A stretch of DNA of 64,000 nucleotides from Clusia tigrina (lineage: Eukaryota; Arthropoda; Insecta; Diptera; Clusiidae). The DNA lies in assembly GCA_920105625.2 (NCBI GenBank), contig OV050031.1:92447676-92511675 (forward strand), read 5' to 3'. Numbering within the stretch: position 1 is the stretch's first letter; each line of letters opens with the position of its first letter. This document shows, piece by piece, positions 1 through 12,581 of the stretch. The notes below the pieces were generated by a model that saw only the letters and a program-made list of their open reading frames with translations, ran no database searches and was not told where the DNA came from. A program made the translations under genes and the position numbers.

Positions 1-38
1 AGTGTCATAAAACCTTGAAATTTTATAAAAATAAAGTA
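1..38. repeat. Partial monomer at the left window edge
   Basis: This is the last 38 bp of a monomer cut by the window edge. It has two variants unlike most units: agtgtcat in place of agcgtcat (a CG to TG change) and ttttataaaaataaag in place of ttttgtaacaataaag. Confidence 0.95.
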
Positions 39-2390
39 CTCGAGCCTCTTGTCAATTTAAGCTATCGCTCAAAGCTATGCTACCATTAAGTCCCAAATAA
101 AACACTGATAAAACTTCAAATGTCCCTAACTTTTATACGGTACGTCCTTCACCTATCAAAGTTTGCAACATATAAATGCTTGTAACTTTTTACTGGAGCG
201 TCATAAGACCTTGAAATTTTGTAACAATAAAGCACTCGAGCCTCTTGTCAATTTAAGCTATCGCTCAAAGCTATGCTACCCTTGAATCCCAAATAAAACA
301 CTGATAAAACTTCAAATGGCCCTAACTTCTATACGGTACGTCCTACACCTATCAAAGTTTGCAACATACAAATGCTTGTAACTTTTTACTGGAGCGTCAT
401 AAAACATTGAAATTTTGTAGCAATAAAGTACTCGAGCATCTTGTCAATTTAAGCTATCGCTCAAAGTTATGCTACCCTTAAGTCCCAAATAAAACACTGA
501 TAAAACTTCAAATGGCCCTAAATTTTATACAGTACGTCCTACACCTATCAAAATTTGCAACATATAAATGCTTGTATCTTTTTACTGGAGCGTCATAAAA
601 CCTTGAAATTTTGTAACAATAAAGTACTCGAGCCTCTTGTCAATTTAAGCTATTGCTCAAAGCTATGCTACCCTTGAATACCAAATAAAACACTGATAAA
701 ACTTCAAATGGCCCTAACTTCTATACGGTACGTCCTACACCTATCAAAGTTTGCAACATACAAATGCTTGTAACTTTTTATTGGAGCGTCATAAAACCTT
801 GAAATTTTGTAACAATAAAGTACTCGAGCCTCTTGTCAATTTGAGCTATCGCTCAAAGCTATGCTACCCTTGAGTCCCAAATCAAACACTGATAAAACTT
901 CAAATGGCCCTAAGTTCTATACAGTACGTCCTACACCTATCAAAGTTTGCAACATACAAATGCTTGTAACTTTTTACTGGAGCGTCATAAAACCTTGAAA
1001 TTTTGTAACAATAAAGTACTCGAGCCTCTTGTCAATTTAAGCTATCGCTCAAAGCTATGCTACCCTTGAGTCCCAAATCAAACACTGATAAAACTTCAAA
1101 TGGCCCTTACTTCTATACGGTACGTCCTACACCTATCAAAGTTTCCAACAAACAAATGCTTGTAACTTTTTACTGGAGCGTCATAAAACCTTGAAATTTT
1201 GTAACAATAAAGTACTCGAGCCGCTTGTCAATGTAAGCTATCGCTCAAAGCTATGCTACCCTTGAGTCCCAAATCATACACTGATAAAACTTCAAATGGC
1301 CCTAAATTCTGTACGGTACGTCCTACACCTATCAAAGGTTGCAACATATAAATGCTTGTAACTTTTTACTGGAGCGTCATAAAACCTTGAAACTTTGTAA
1401 CAATAAAGTACTCGAGCCTCTTGTCAATTTAAACTATCGCTCAAAGCTATGCTACCCTTGAGTCCCAAATCAAACACTGATAAAACTTCAAATGGCCCTA
1501 ACTTCTATACGGTACGTCCTACACCTATCAAAGTTTGCAACATACAAATGCTTGTAACTTTTTACTGGAGCGTCATAAAACCTTGAAATTTTGTAACAAT
1601 AAAGTACTTGAGCCGCTTGTCAATTTAAGCTATCGCTCAAAGCTATGCTACCCTTGAGTCCCAAATCATACACTGATTAAACTTCAAATGGCCCTAAATT
1701 CTGTACGGTACGTCCTACACCTATCAAAGTTTGTAACATATAAATGCTTGTAACTTTTTACTGGAGCGTCATAAAACCTTGAAATTTTGTAACAATAAAG
1801 TACTCGAGCCTCTTGTCAGTTTAAGCTATCGCTCAAAGCTATGCTACCCTTGAGTCCCAAATCAAACACTGATGAAACTTCAAATGGCCCTAACTTCTAT
1901 ACGGTACGTCCTACACCTATCAAAGTTTGCAACATACAAATGCTTGTAACTTTTTACTGGAGCGTCATAAAACCTTGAAATTTTGTAACAATAAAGTACT
2001 CGAGCCGCTTGTCAATTTAAGCTATCGCTCAAAGCTATGCTAGCCTTTTGTCCCAAATCATACACTGATAAAACTTCAAATGGCCCTAAATTCTGTACGG
2101 TACGTCCTACACCTATCAAAGTTTGCAACATATAAATGCTTGTAACTTTTTACTGAAGCGTCATAAAACCTTGAAATTTTGTAACAATAAAGTACTCGAG
2201 CCTCTTGTCAATTTAAGCTATCGCTCAAAGCTATGCTACCCTTGAGTCCCAAATCAAACACTGATAAAACTTCAAATGGCCCTAAATTCTATACAGTACG
2301 TCCTACACCTATCAAAGTTTGCAACATACAAATGCTTGTAACTTTTTACTGGAGCGTCATAAAACCTTGAAATTTTGTAACAATAAAGTA
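39..2390. repeat. Block A HOR unit 1 (12 monomers, 2352 bp)
   Basis: Twelve monomers with starts spaced exactly 196 bp apart. Monomers 1 to 10 of this unit align in order with monomers 1 to 10 of the next unit by shared private changes, for example gtttccaacaaacaaatg in monomer 6 (about 1141 and 3491). The end of the unit differs: monomer 11 here (1999) is a ccgctt/catac type with the odd tagccttttg. The XhoI-like site at 1607 is changed to cttgag. Confidence 0.86.
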
Positions 2391-4938
2391 CTCGAGCCTC
2401 TTGTCAATTTAAGCTATCGCTCAAAGCTATGCTACCCTTAAGTCCCAAATAAAACACTGATAAAACTTCAAATGGCCCTAACTTTTATTCGGTACGTCCT
2501 TCACCTATCAAAGTTTGCAACATATAAATGCTTGTAACTTTTTACTGGAGCGTCATAAGACCTTGAAATTTTGTAACAATAAAGCACTCGAGCCTCTTGT
2601 CAATTTAAGCTATCGCTCAAAGCTATGCTACCCTTGAATCCCAAATAAAACACTGATAAAACTTCAAATGGCCCTAACTTCTATACGGTACGTCCTACAC
2701 CTATCAAAGTTTGCAACATACAAATGCTTGTAACTTTTTACTGGAGCGTCATAAAACATTGAAATTTTGTAACAATAAAGTACTCGAGCATCTTGTCAAT
2801 TTAAGCTATCGCTCAAAGCTATGCTACCCTTAAGTCCCAAATAAAACACTGATAAAACTTCAAATGGCCCTAAATTTTATACAGTACGTCCTACACCTAT
2901 CAAAGTTTGCAACATATAAATGCTTGTAACTTTTTACTGGAGCGTCATAAAACCTTGAAATTTTGTAACAATAAAGTACTCGAGCCTCTTGTCAATTTAA
3001 GCTATTGCTCAAAGCTATGCTACCCTTGAATACCAAATAAAACACTGATAAAACTTCAAATGGCCCTAACTTCTATACGGTACGTCCTACACCTATCAAA
3101 GTTTGCAACATACAAATGCTTGTAACTTTTTATTGGAGCATCATAAAACCTTGAAATTTTGTAACAATAAAGTACTCGAGCAACTTGTCAATTTAAACTA
3201 TCGCTCAAAGCTATGCTACCCTTGAGTCCCAAATCAAACACTGATAAAACTTCAAATGGCCCTAAGTTCTATACAGTACGTCCTACACCTATCAAAGTTT
3301 GCAACATACAAATGCTTGTAACTTTTTACTGGAGCGTCATAAGACCTTGAAGTTTTGTAATAATAAAATACTCGAGCCTCTTGTCAATTTAAGCTATCGC
3401 TCAAAGCTATGCTACCCTTGAGTCCCAAATCAAACACTGATAAAACTTCAAATGGCCCTAACTTCTATACGGTACGTCCTACACCTATCAAAGTTTCCAA
3501 CAAACAAATGCTAGTAACTTTTTACTGGAGCGTCATAAAACCTTGAAATTTTGTAACAATAAAGTACTCGAGCCGCTTGTCAATTTAAGCTATCGCTCAA
3601 AGCTATGCTACCCTTGAGTCCCAAATCATACACTGATAAAACTTCAAATGGCCCCAAATTCTGTACGGTACGTCCTACACCTATCAAAGTTTGCAACATA
3701 TAAATGCTTGTAACTTTTTACTGGAGCGTCTTAAAACCTTGAAATTTTGTAACAATAAAGTACTCGAGCCTCTTGTCAATTTAAGCAATCGCTCAAAGCT
3801 ATGCTACCCTTGAGTCCCAAATCAAACACTGATAAAACTTCAAATGGCCCTAACTTCTATAGGGTACGTCCTACAACTATCAAAGTTTGCAACATACAAA
3901 TGCTTGTAACTTTTTACTGGAGCGTCATAAAACCTTGAAATTTTGTAACAATAAAGTACTCGAGCCGCTTGTCAATTTAAGTTATCGCTCAAAGCTATGC
4001 TACCCTTGAGTCCCAAATCATACACTGATAAAACTTCAAATGGCCCTAAATTCGGTACGGTACGTCCTACACCTATCAAAGTTTGCAACATATAAATGCT
4101 TGTAACTTTTTACTGGAGCGTCATAAAACCTTGAAATTTTGTAACAATAAAGTACTCGAGCCTCTTGTCAATTTAAGCTATCGCTCAAAGCTATGCTACC
4201 CTTGAGTCCAAAATCAAACACTGATAAAACTTCAAATGGCCCTAAGTTCTATACAGTACGTCCTACACCTATCATAGTTTGCAACATACAAATGCTTGTA
4301 ACTTTTTACTGGAGCGTCATAAAACCTTGAAATTTTGTAACAATAAAGTACTCGAGCCTCTTGTCAATTTAAGCTATCGCTCAAAGCTATGCTACCCTTG
4401 AGTCCCGAATCAAACACTGATAAAACTTCAAATGGCTCTAACTTCTATACGGTACGTCCTACACCTATCAAAGTTTGCAACATACAAATGCTTGTAACTT
4501 TTTACTGGAGCGTCATAAAACCTTGAAATTTTCTAACAATAAAGTACTCGAGCCGCTTGTCAATTTAAGCTATCGCTCAAAGCTATGCTACCCTTGAGTC
4601 CCAAATCATACACTGATAAATCTTCAAATGGCCCTAAATTCTGTACGGTACGTCCTACACCTATCATAGTTTGCAACATACAAATGCTTGTAACTTTTTA
4701 CTGGAGCGTCATAAAACCTTGAAATTTTGTAACAATAAAGTACTCGAGCCTCTTGTCAATTTAAGCTATCGCTCAAAGCTATGCTACCCTTGAGTCCCAA
4801 ATCAAACACTGATAAAACTTCAAATGGCCCTAAGTTCTATACAGTACGTTCTACACCTATCAAAGTTTGCAACATACAAATGCTTGTAACTTTTTACTGG
4901 AGCGTCATAAAACCTTGAAATTTTGTAACAATAAAGTA
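2391..4938. repeat. Block A HOR unit 2 (13 monomers, 2548 bp)
   Basis: This is the second unit, with one monomer more than the first. The extra member lies among the last four (4155, 4351, 4547, 4743), where caaac-type and catac-type monomers alternate. That order would arise from an unequal exchange one step out of register. The monomer at 4351 has gtcccgaatc, a variant seen again at 6507 and in blocks B and F. Confidence 0.84.
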
Positions 4939-6702
4939 CTCGAGCCTCTTGTCAATTTAAGCTATCGCTCAAAGCTATGCTACCCTTAAGTCCCAAATAA
5001 AACACTGATAAAACTTCAAATGGCCCTAACTTTTATACGGTACGTCATACACCTATCAAAGTTTGCAACATATAAATGCTTGCAACTTTTTACTGGAGCG
5101 TCATAAGACCTTGAAATTTTGTAACAATAAAGCACTCGAGCCTCTTGTCAATTTAAGCTATCGCTCAAAGCTATGCTACCCTTGAATCCCAAATAAAACA
5201 CTGATAAAACTTCAAATGGCCCTAACTTCTATACGGTACGTCCTACACCTATCAAAGATTGCAACATACAAATGCTTGTAACTTTTTACTGGAGCGTCAT
5301 AAAACATTGAAATTTTGTAACAATAAAGTACTCGAGCATCTTGTCAATTTGAGCTATCGCTCAAAGCTATGCTACCCTTAAGTCCCAAATAAAACACTGC
5401 TAAAACTTCAAATGGCCCTAAATTTTATACGGTACGTCCTACACCTATCAAAGTTTGCAACATATAAATGCTTGTAACTTTTTACTGGAGCGTCATAAAA
5501 CCTTGAAATTTTGTAACAATAAAGTACTCGAGCCTCTTGTCAATTTAAGCTATTGCTCAAAGCTATGCTACCCTTGAATCCCAAATAAAACACTGATAAA
5601 ACTTCAAATGGCCCTAACTTCTATACGGTACGTCCTACACCTATCAAAGTTTGCAACATACAAATGCTTGTAACTTTTTATTGGAGCGTCATAAAACCTT
5701 GAAATTTTGTAACAATAAAGTACTCGAGCCTCTTGTCAATTTAAGCTATCGCTCAAAGCTATGCTACCCTTGAGTCCCAAATCAAACACTGATAAAACTT
5801 CAAATGGCCCTAACTTCTATACGGTACATCCTACACCTATCAAAGTTTGCAACATACAAATGCTTGTAACTTTTTACTGGAGCGTCATAAAACCTTGAAA
5901 TTTTGTAAGAATAAAGTACTCGAGCCGCTTGTCAATTTAAGCTATCGCTCAAAGCTATGCTACCCTTGAGTCCCAAATCAAACACTGATAAAACTTCAAA
6001 TGGCCCTAAATTATATACGGTACGTCCTACACCTATCAAAGTTTGCAACATACAAATGCTTGTAACTTTTTACTGGAGCGTCATAAAACCTTGAAATTTT
6101 GTAACAATAAAGTACTCGAGCCTCTTGTCAATTTAAGCTATCGCTCAAAGCTATGCTACCCTTGAGTCCCAAATCAAACACTGATAAAACTTCAAATGGC
6201 CCTAAATTCGGTACGGTACGTCCTACACCTATCAAAGTTTGCAACATATAAATGCTTGTAAGTTTTTACTGGAGCGTCATAAAACCTTGAAATTTTGTAA
6301 CAATAAAGTACTCGAGCCTCTTGTCAATTTCAGCTATCGCTCAAAGCTATGCTACCCTTGAGTCCCAAATCAAACACTGATAAAACTTCAAATGGCCCTA
6401 AGTTCTATACAGTACGTCCTATACCTATCAAAGCTTGCAACATACAAATGCTTGTAACTTTTTACTGGAGCGTCATAAAACCTTGAAATTTTGTAACAAT
6501 AAAGTACTCGAGCCTCTTGTCAATTTAAGCTATTGCTCAAAGCTATGCTACCCTTGAGGCCCGAATCAAACACTGATAAAACTTCAAATGGCCCTAACTT
6601 CTATACGGTACGTCCTACACCTATCAAAGTTTGCAACATACAAATGCTTGTAACTTTTTACTGGAGCGTTATAAAACCTTGAAATTTTGTGACAATAAAG
6701 TA
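4939..6702. repeat. Block A HOR unit 3, incomplete (9 monomers)
   Basis: The unit starts with the same first four types as units 1 and 2: aacttttatacgg at 5029, gcactcgag at 5133, gagcatctt at 5331, and tattgctc at about 5550. It then continues with recombined versions of the later types, such as aattatatacgg near 6009 and aattcggtacgg near 6205. It breaks off at 6703 where block B begins, so about four monomers of a full unit are missing. Confidence 0.78.
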
Positions 6703-7094
6703 CTCTAGCCTCTTGTCAATTTGAGCTATTGCTCAAAGCTATGCAACCGTTGAATCCCAAATAAAACACTGATAAAACTTCAAATGGCCCTAACTTCTAT
6801 ACGGTACGTCCTACACCTATCAAAGTTTGCAACATACAAATGCTTGTAACTTTTTATTGGGGCGTCATAAAACCTTGAAATTTTGTAACAATAAAGTACT
6901 CGAGCCTCTTGTCAATTTAAGCTATCGCTCAAAGCTATGCTACCCTTAAGTCCCAAATCAAACACTGATAAAACTTCAAATGGCCCTAACTTCTATACGG
7001 TACGTCCTGCTCCTATCAAAGTATGCAACATACAAATGCTTGTAACTTTTTACTGGAGCGTCATAAAACCTTGAAATTTTGTAACAATAAAGTA
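6703..7094. repeat. Block B: types a and b
   Basis: Two monomers open block B. The first has ctctag in place of CTCGAG and gcaaccgttgaatccc (type a). The second follows ttattggggcg and carries ctgctcctatcaaagtatgc (type b). The same pair recurs at 12582, 13954 and 17480. Confidence 0.85.
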
Positions 7095-8466
7095 CTCGAG
7101 CCACTTGTCAATTTAAACTATCGCTCAAAGCTATGCTACCCTTGAGTCCCAAATCAAACACTGATAAAACTTCAAATGGCCCTAACTTCTATACGGTACG
7201 TCCTACACCTATCAAAGTTTGCAACATACAAATGCTTGTAAGTTTTTACTGGAGCGTCATAAAACCTTGAAATTTTGTAACAATAAAGTACTCGAGTCTC
7301 TTGTCAATTTAAGCTATCGCTCAAAGCTATGCTACCCTTGAGTCCCAAATCAAACACTGATAAAACTTCAAATGGCCCTAACTTCTATACGGTACGTCCT
7401 ACACCTATCAAAATTTGCAACATACAAATGCTTGAAACTTTTTACTGGAGCGTCATAAAACCTTGAAACTTTGTAACAATAAAGTACTCGAGCCTCTTGT
7501 CAATTTAAGCTATTGCTCAAAGCTATCCTACCCTTGAATCCCAAATAAAACACTGATAAAACTTCAAATGGCCCTAACTTCTATACGGTACGTCCTACAC
7601 CTATCAAAGTTTGCAACATACAAATGCTTGTAACTTTTTACTGGAGCGTCATAAAACCTTGAAATTTTGTAACAATAAAGTACTCGAGCCTCTTGTCAAT
7701 TTAAGCTATCGCTCAAAGCTATGCTACCCTTGAATCCCAAATAAAACACTGATAAAACTTCAAATGGCCCTAACTTCTATACGGTACGTCCTACATCTAT
7801 CAAAGTTTCCAACATACAAATGCTTGTAACTTTTTACTGGAGCATCATAAAACCTTGAAATTTTGTAACAATAAAGTACTCGAGCCTCTTGTCAATTTAA
7901 GCTATTGCTCAAAGCTATGCTACCCTTGTGTCCCGAATCAAACACAGATAAAACTTCAAATGGCCCTAACTTCTATACGGTACGTCCTACACCTATCAAA
8001 GTTTGCAACATACAAATGCTTGTAACTTTTTACTGGAGCGTCATAAAACCTTGAAATTTTGTAACAATAAAGTACTCAAGCCTCTTGTCAATTTAAGCTA
8101 TCGCTCAAAGCTATGCTACTCTTAAGTCCCAAATCAAACACTGATAAAACTTCAAATGGCCCTAACTTCTATACGGTACGTCCTACACCTATCAAAGTTT
8201 GCAACATACAAATGCTTGTAACTTTTTACTGGAGCGTCATAAAAACTTGAAATTTTGTAACAATAAAGTACTCGAGCCTCTTGTCAATTTAAGCTATCGC
8301 TCAAAGCTATGCTACCCTTAAGTCCCAAATCAAACAATGATAAAACTTCAAATGGCTCTAACTTCTGTACGGTACGTCCTACACCTATCAAAGTATGCAA
8401 CATACAAATGCTTGTAACTTTTTACTGGAGCGTCATAAAACCTTGAAATTTTGTAACAATAAAGTA
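7095..8466. repeat. Block B 7-monomer sub-repeat, copy 1 (1372 bp)
   Basis: The order is c d e f g h i. The final monomer (8271) starts as type i (caatgataaaac, ggctctaac) and ends as type b (gtatgcaac), so it is an i/b hybrid that closes the loop back to type c. The private changes at 7101, 7461 and 8079 recur exactly 1372 bp later. Confidence 0.9.
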
Positions 8467-9838
8467 CTCGAGCCACTTGTCAATTTAAACTATCGCTCAA
8501 AGCTATGCTACCCTTGAGTCCCAAATCAAACACTGATAAAACTTCAAATGGCCCTAACTTCTATACGGTACGTCCTACACCTATCAAAGTTTGCAACATA
8601 CAAATGCTTGTAAGTTTTTACTGGAGCGTCATAAAACCTTGAAATTTTGTAACAATAAAGTACTCGAGTCTCTTGTCAATTTAAGCTATCGCTCAAAGCT
8701 ATGCTACCCTTGAGTCCCAAATCAAACACTGATAAAACTTCAAATGGCCCTAACTTCTATACGGTACGTCCTACACCTATCAAAATTTGCAACATACAAA
8801 TGCTTGAAACTTTTTACTGGAGCGTCATAAAACCTTGAAACTTTGTAACAATAAAGTACTCGAGCCTCTTGTCAATTTAAGCTATTGCTCAAAGCTATCC
8901 TACCCTTGAATCCCAAATAAAACACTGATAAAACTTCAAATGGCCCTAACTTCTATACGGTACGTCCTACACCTATCAAAGTTTGCAACATACAAATGCT
9001 TGTAACTTTTTACTGGAGCGTCATAAAACCTTGAAATTTTGTAACAATAAAGTACTCGAGCCTCTTGTCAATTTAAGCTATCGCTCAAAGCTATGCTACC
9101 CTTGAATCCCAAATAAAACACTGATAAAACTTCAAATGGCCCTAACTTCTATACGGTACGTCCTACATCTATCAAAGTTTCCAACATACAAATGCTTGTA
9201 ACTTTTTACTGGAGCGTCATAAAACCTTGAAATTTTGTAACAATAAAGTACTCGAGCCTCTTGTCAATTTAAGCTATTGCTCAAAGCTATGCTACCCTTG
9301 TGTCCCGAATCAAACACAGATAAAACTTCAAATGGCCCTAACTTCTATACGGTACGTCCTACACCTATCAAAGTTTGCAACATACAAATGCTTGTAACTT
9401 TTTACTGGAGCGTCATAAAACCTTGAAATTTTGTAACAATAAAGTACTCAAGCCTCTTGTCAATTTAAGCTATCGCTCAAAGCTATGCTACTCTTAAGTC
9501 CCAAATCAAACACTGATAAAACTTCAAATGGCCCTAACTTCTATACGGTACGTCCTACACCTATCAAAGTTTGCAACATACAAATGCTTGTAACTTTTTA
9601 CTGGAGCGTCATAAAAACTTGAAATTTTGTAACAATAAAGTACTCGAGCCTCTTGTCAATTTAAGCTATCGCTCAAAGCTATGCTACCCTTAAGTCCCAA
9701 ATCAAACAATGATAAAACTTCAAATGGCTCTAACTTCTGTACGGTACGTCCTACACCTATCAAAGTTTGCAACACACAAATGCATTTAACTATTTACTGG
9801 AGCGTCATAAAACCTTGAAATTTTGTAACAATAAAGTA
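8467..9838. repeat. Block B 7-monomer sub-repeat, copy 2 (1372 bp)
   Basis: This repeats the order c d e f g h i and is almost base-identical to 7095-8466, including the ctcaag site loss at 9447. I noticed gcatcat in copy 1 (7845) against gcgtcat in copy 2. The last monomer here keeps the normal type i end (gcaacacacaaatgcattt), unlike its hybrid counterpart in copy 1. Confidence 0.9.
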
Positions 9839-12581
9839 CTCGAGCCTCGTGTCAATTTAAGCTAACGCTCAAAGCTATGCTACCCTTGAGTCCCAAATCT
9901 AACACTGATAAAGCTTCAAATGGCCCTAACTTCTGTACGGTACGTCCTACACCTATCAAAGTTTGCAACATACAAATGCTTGTAACTTTTTACTGGAGCG
10001 TCATAAAACCTTGAAATTTTGTAACAATAAAGTACTCGAGCCTCTTGTCAATTTAAGCTATCGCTCAAAGCTATGCTACCCTTAAGTCCCAAATCAAACA
10101 CTGATAAAACTTCAAATGGCCCTAACTTCTATACGGAACGTCCTACACCTATCAAAATTTGCAACATACAAATGCTTGAAACTTTTTACTGGAGCGTCAT
10201 AAAACCTTGAAACTTTGTAACAATAAAGTACTCGAGCCTCTTGTCAATTTAAGCTATTGCTCAAAGCTATCCTACCCTTGAATCCCAAATAAAACACTGA
10301 TAAAACTTCAAATGGCCCTAACTTCTATACGGTACGTCCTACACCTATCAAAGTTTGCAACATACAAATGCTTGTAACTTTTTACTGGAGCGTCATAAAA
10401 CCTTGAAATTTTGTAACAATAAAGTACTCGAGCCTCTTGTCAATTTAAGCTATCGCTCAAAGCTATGCTACCCTTGAATCCCAAATAAAACACTGATAAA
10501 ACTTCAAATGGCCCTAACTTCTATACGGTACGTCCTACATCTATCAAAGTTTCCAACATACAAATGCTTGTAACTTTTTACTGGAGCGTCATAAAACCTT
10601 GAAATTTTGTAACAATAAAGTACTCGAGCCTCTTGTCAATTTAAGCTATTGCTCAAAGATATGCTACCCTTGTGTCCCGAATCAAACACAGATAAAACTT
10701 CAAATGGCCCTAACTTCTATACGGTACGTCCTACACTTATCAAAGTTTGCAACATACAAATGCTTGTAACTTTTTACTGGAGCGTCATAAAACCTTGAAA
10801 TTTTGTAACAATAAAGTACTCGAGCCTCTTGTCAATTTAAGCTATCGCTCAAAGCTATGCTACTCTTAAGTCCCAAATCAAACACTGATAAAACTTCAAA
10901 TGGCCCTAACTTCTATACGGTACGTCCTACACCTATCAAAGTTTGCAACATACAAATGCTTGTAACTTTTTACTGGAGCGTCATAAAACCTTGAAATTTT
11001 GTAACAATAAAGTACTCGAGCCTCTTGTCATTTTAAGCTATCGCTCAAAGCTATGCTACCCTTAAGTCCCAAATCAAACAATGATAAAACTTCAAATGGC
11101 TCTAACTTCTGTACGGTACGTCCTACACCTATCAAAGTTTGCAACACACAAATGCATTTAACTATTTACTGGAGCGTCATAAAACCTTGAAATTTTGTAA
11201 CAATAAAGTACTCGAGCCTCGTGTCAATTTAAGCTAACGCTCAAAGCTATGCTACCCTTGAGTCCCAAATCTAACACTGATAAAGCTTCAAATGGCCCTA
11301 ACTTCTGTACGGTACGTCCTACACCTATCAAAGTTTGCAACATACAAATGCTTGTAACTTTTTACTGGAGCGTCATAAAACCTTGAAATTTTGTAACAAT
11401 AAAGTACTCGAGCCTCTTGTCAATTTAAGCTATCGCTCAAAGCTATGCTACCCTTAAGTCCCAAATCAAACACTGATAAAATTTCAAATGGCCCTAACTT
11501 CTGTACGGTACGTCCTACACCTTTCAAAGTTTGCAATATACAAATGCTTGTAACTTTTTATTGGAGCGTCATGAAACCTTGAAATTTTGTAACAATAACG
11601 TACTCGAGCCTCTTGTCAATTTAAGCTATCGCTCAAAGCTATGCTACCGTTGAGTCCCAAGTCAAACACTGATAAAACTTCATATGTCCCTAACTTCTGT
11701 ACGGTACGTCCTACACCTATCAAAGTTTGCAACATACAAATGCTTGTAACTTTTTACTGGAGCGTCATAAAACCTTGAAATTTTGTAACAATAAAGTACT
11801 CGAGCCTCTTGTCAACTTAAGCTATCGCTCAAAGCTATGCTACCCTTGAATCCCAAATCAAACACTGATAAAACTTCAAATGGCCCTAACTTCTATAAGG
11901 TACGTCCTACACCTATCAAAGTTTGCAACACACAAATGCATTTAACTTTTTACTTGAGCGTCATAAAACCCTGAAATTTTGTAACAATAAAGTACTCGAG
12001 CCTCTTGTCAATTTAAGCTATTGCTCAAAGCTATGCTACCATTGAGTCCCGAATCAAACACTGATAAAACTTCAAATTGCCCTAACTTCTATACGGTACG
12101 TCCTACACCTATCAAAGTTTGCAACATACAAATGCTTGTAACTTTTTACTGGAGCGTCATAAAACCTTGAAATTTTGTAACAATAAAGTACTCGAGCCTC
12201 TTGTCAATTTAAGCTATCGCTCAAAGCTATGCTACCCTTAAGTCCCAAATCAAACACTGATAAAACTTCAAACTGCCCTAACTTCTATACGGTACGTCCT
12301 ACACCTATCAAAGTTTGCAACATACAAATGCTTGTAACTTTTTACTGGAGCGTCATAAAACCTTGAAATTTTGTAACAATAAAGTACTCGAGCCTCTTGT
12401 CAATTTAAGTTATCGCTCAAAGCTATGCTACCCTTGAGTCCCAAATCAAACACTGATAAAACTTCAAATGGCCCTAACTTCTGTACGGACGTCCTACACC
12501 TATCAAAGTTTGCAACATACAAATGCTTGTAACTTTTTACTGGAGCGTCATAAAACCTTGAAATTTTGTGACAATAAAGTA
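9839..12581. repeat. Block B: types j, k/d hybrid, e to p (14 monomers, 2743 bp)
   Basis: This run gives the most complete view of the 16-type order: after the hybrid at 10035 it reads e f g h i j k l m n o p without a skip, and a b c d follow from 12582. The hybrid has a k-like left half (cttaag, caaac) and a d-like right half (caaaatttgc, cttgaaac). Type p at 12387 lacks one base in the gtacggtacgtcc segment, giving gtacggacgtcc. Confidence 0.87.

Larger units (their letters stand above)
1..6702. repeat. Block A: 12/13-monomer higher-order repeat domain
   Basis: Within this block, monomers 12 or 13 positions apart share private variants that adjacent monomers lack. Diagnostic types are: one with aacttttat and tacgtccttc (141 and 2493); one with ataagacc and gcactcgag (around 237 and 2585); one with cattgaaat and gagcatctt (431, 2783, 5331); and one with gaataccaaat (about 677 and 3029). 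Monomers with ccgctt and catacactg alternate with cctctt and caaacactg monomers in the second half of each unit. The right border is placed where the gtgacaataaag/ctctag monomer of block B first appears. Confidence 0.88.
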
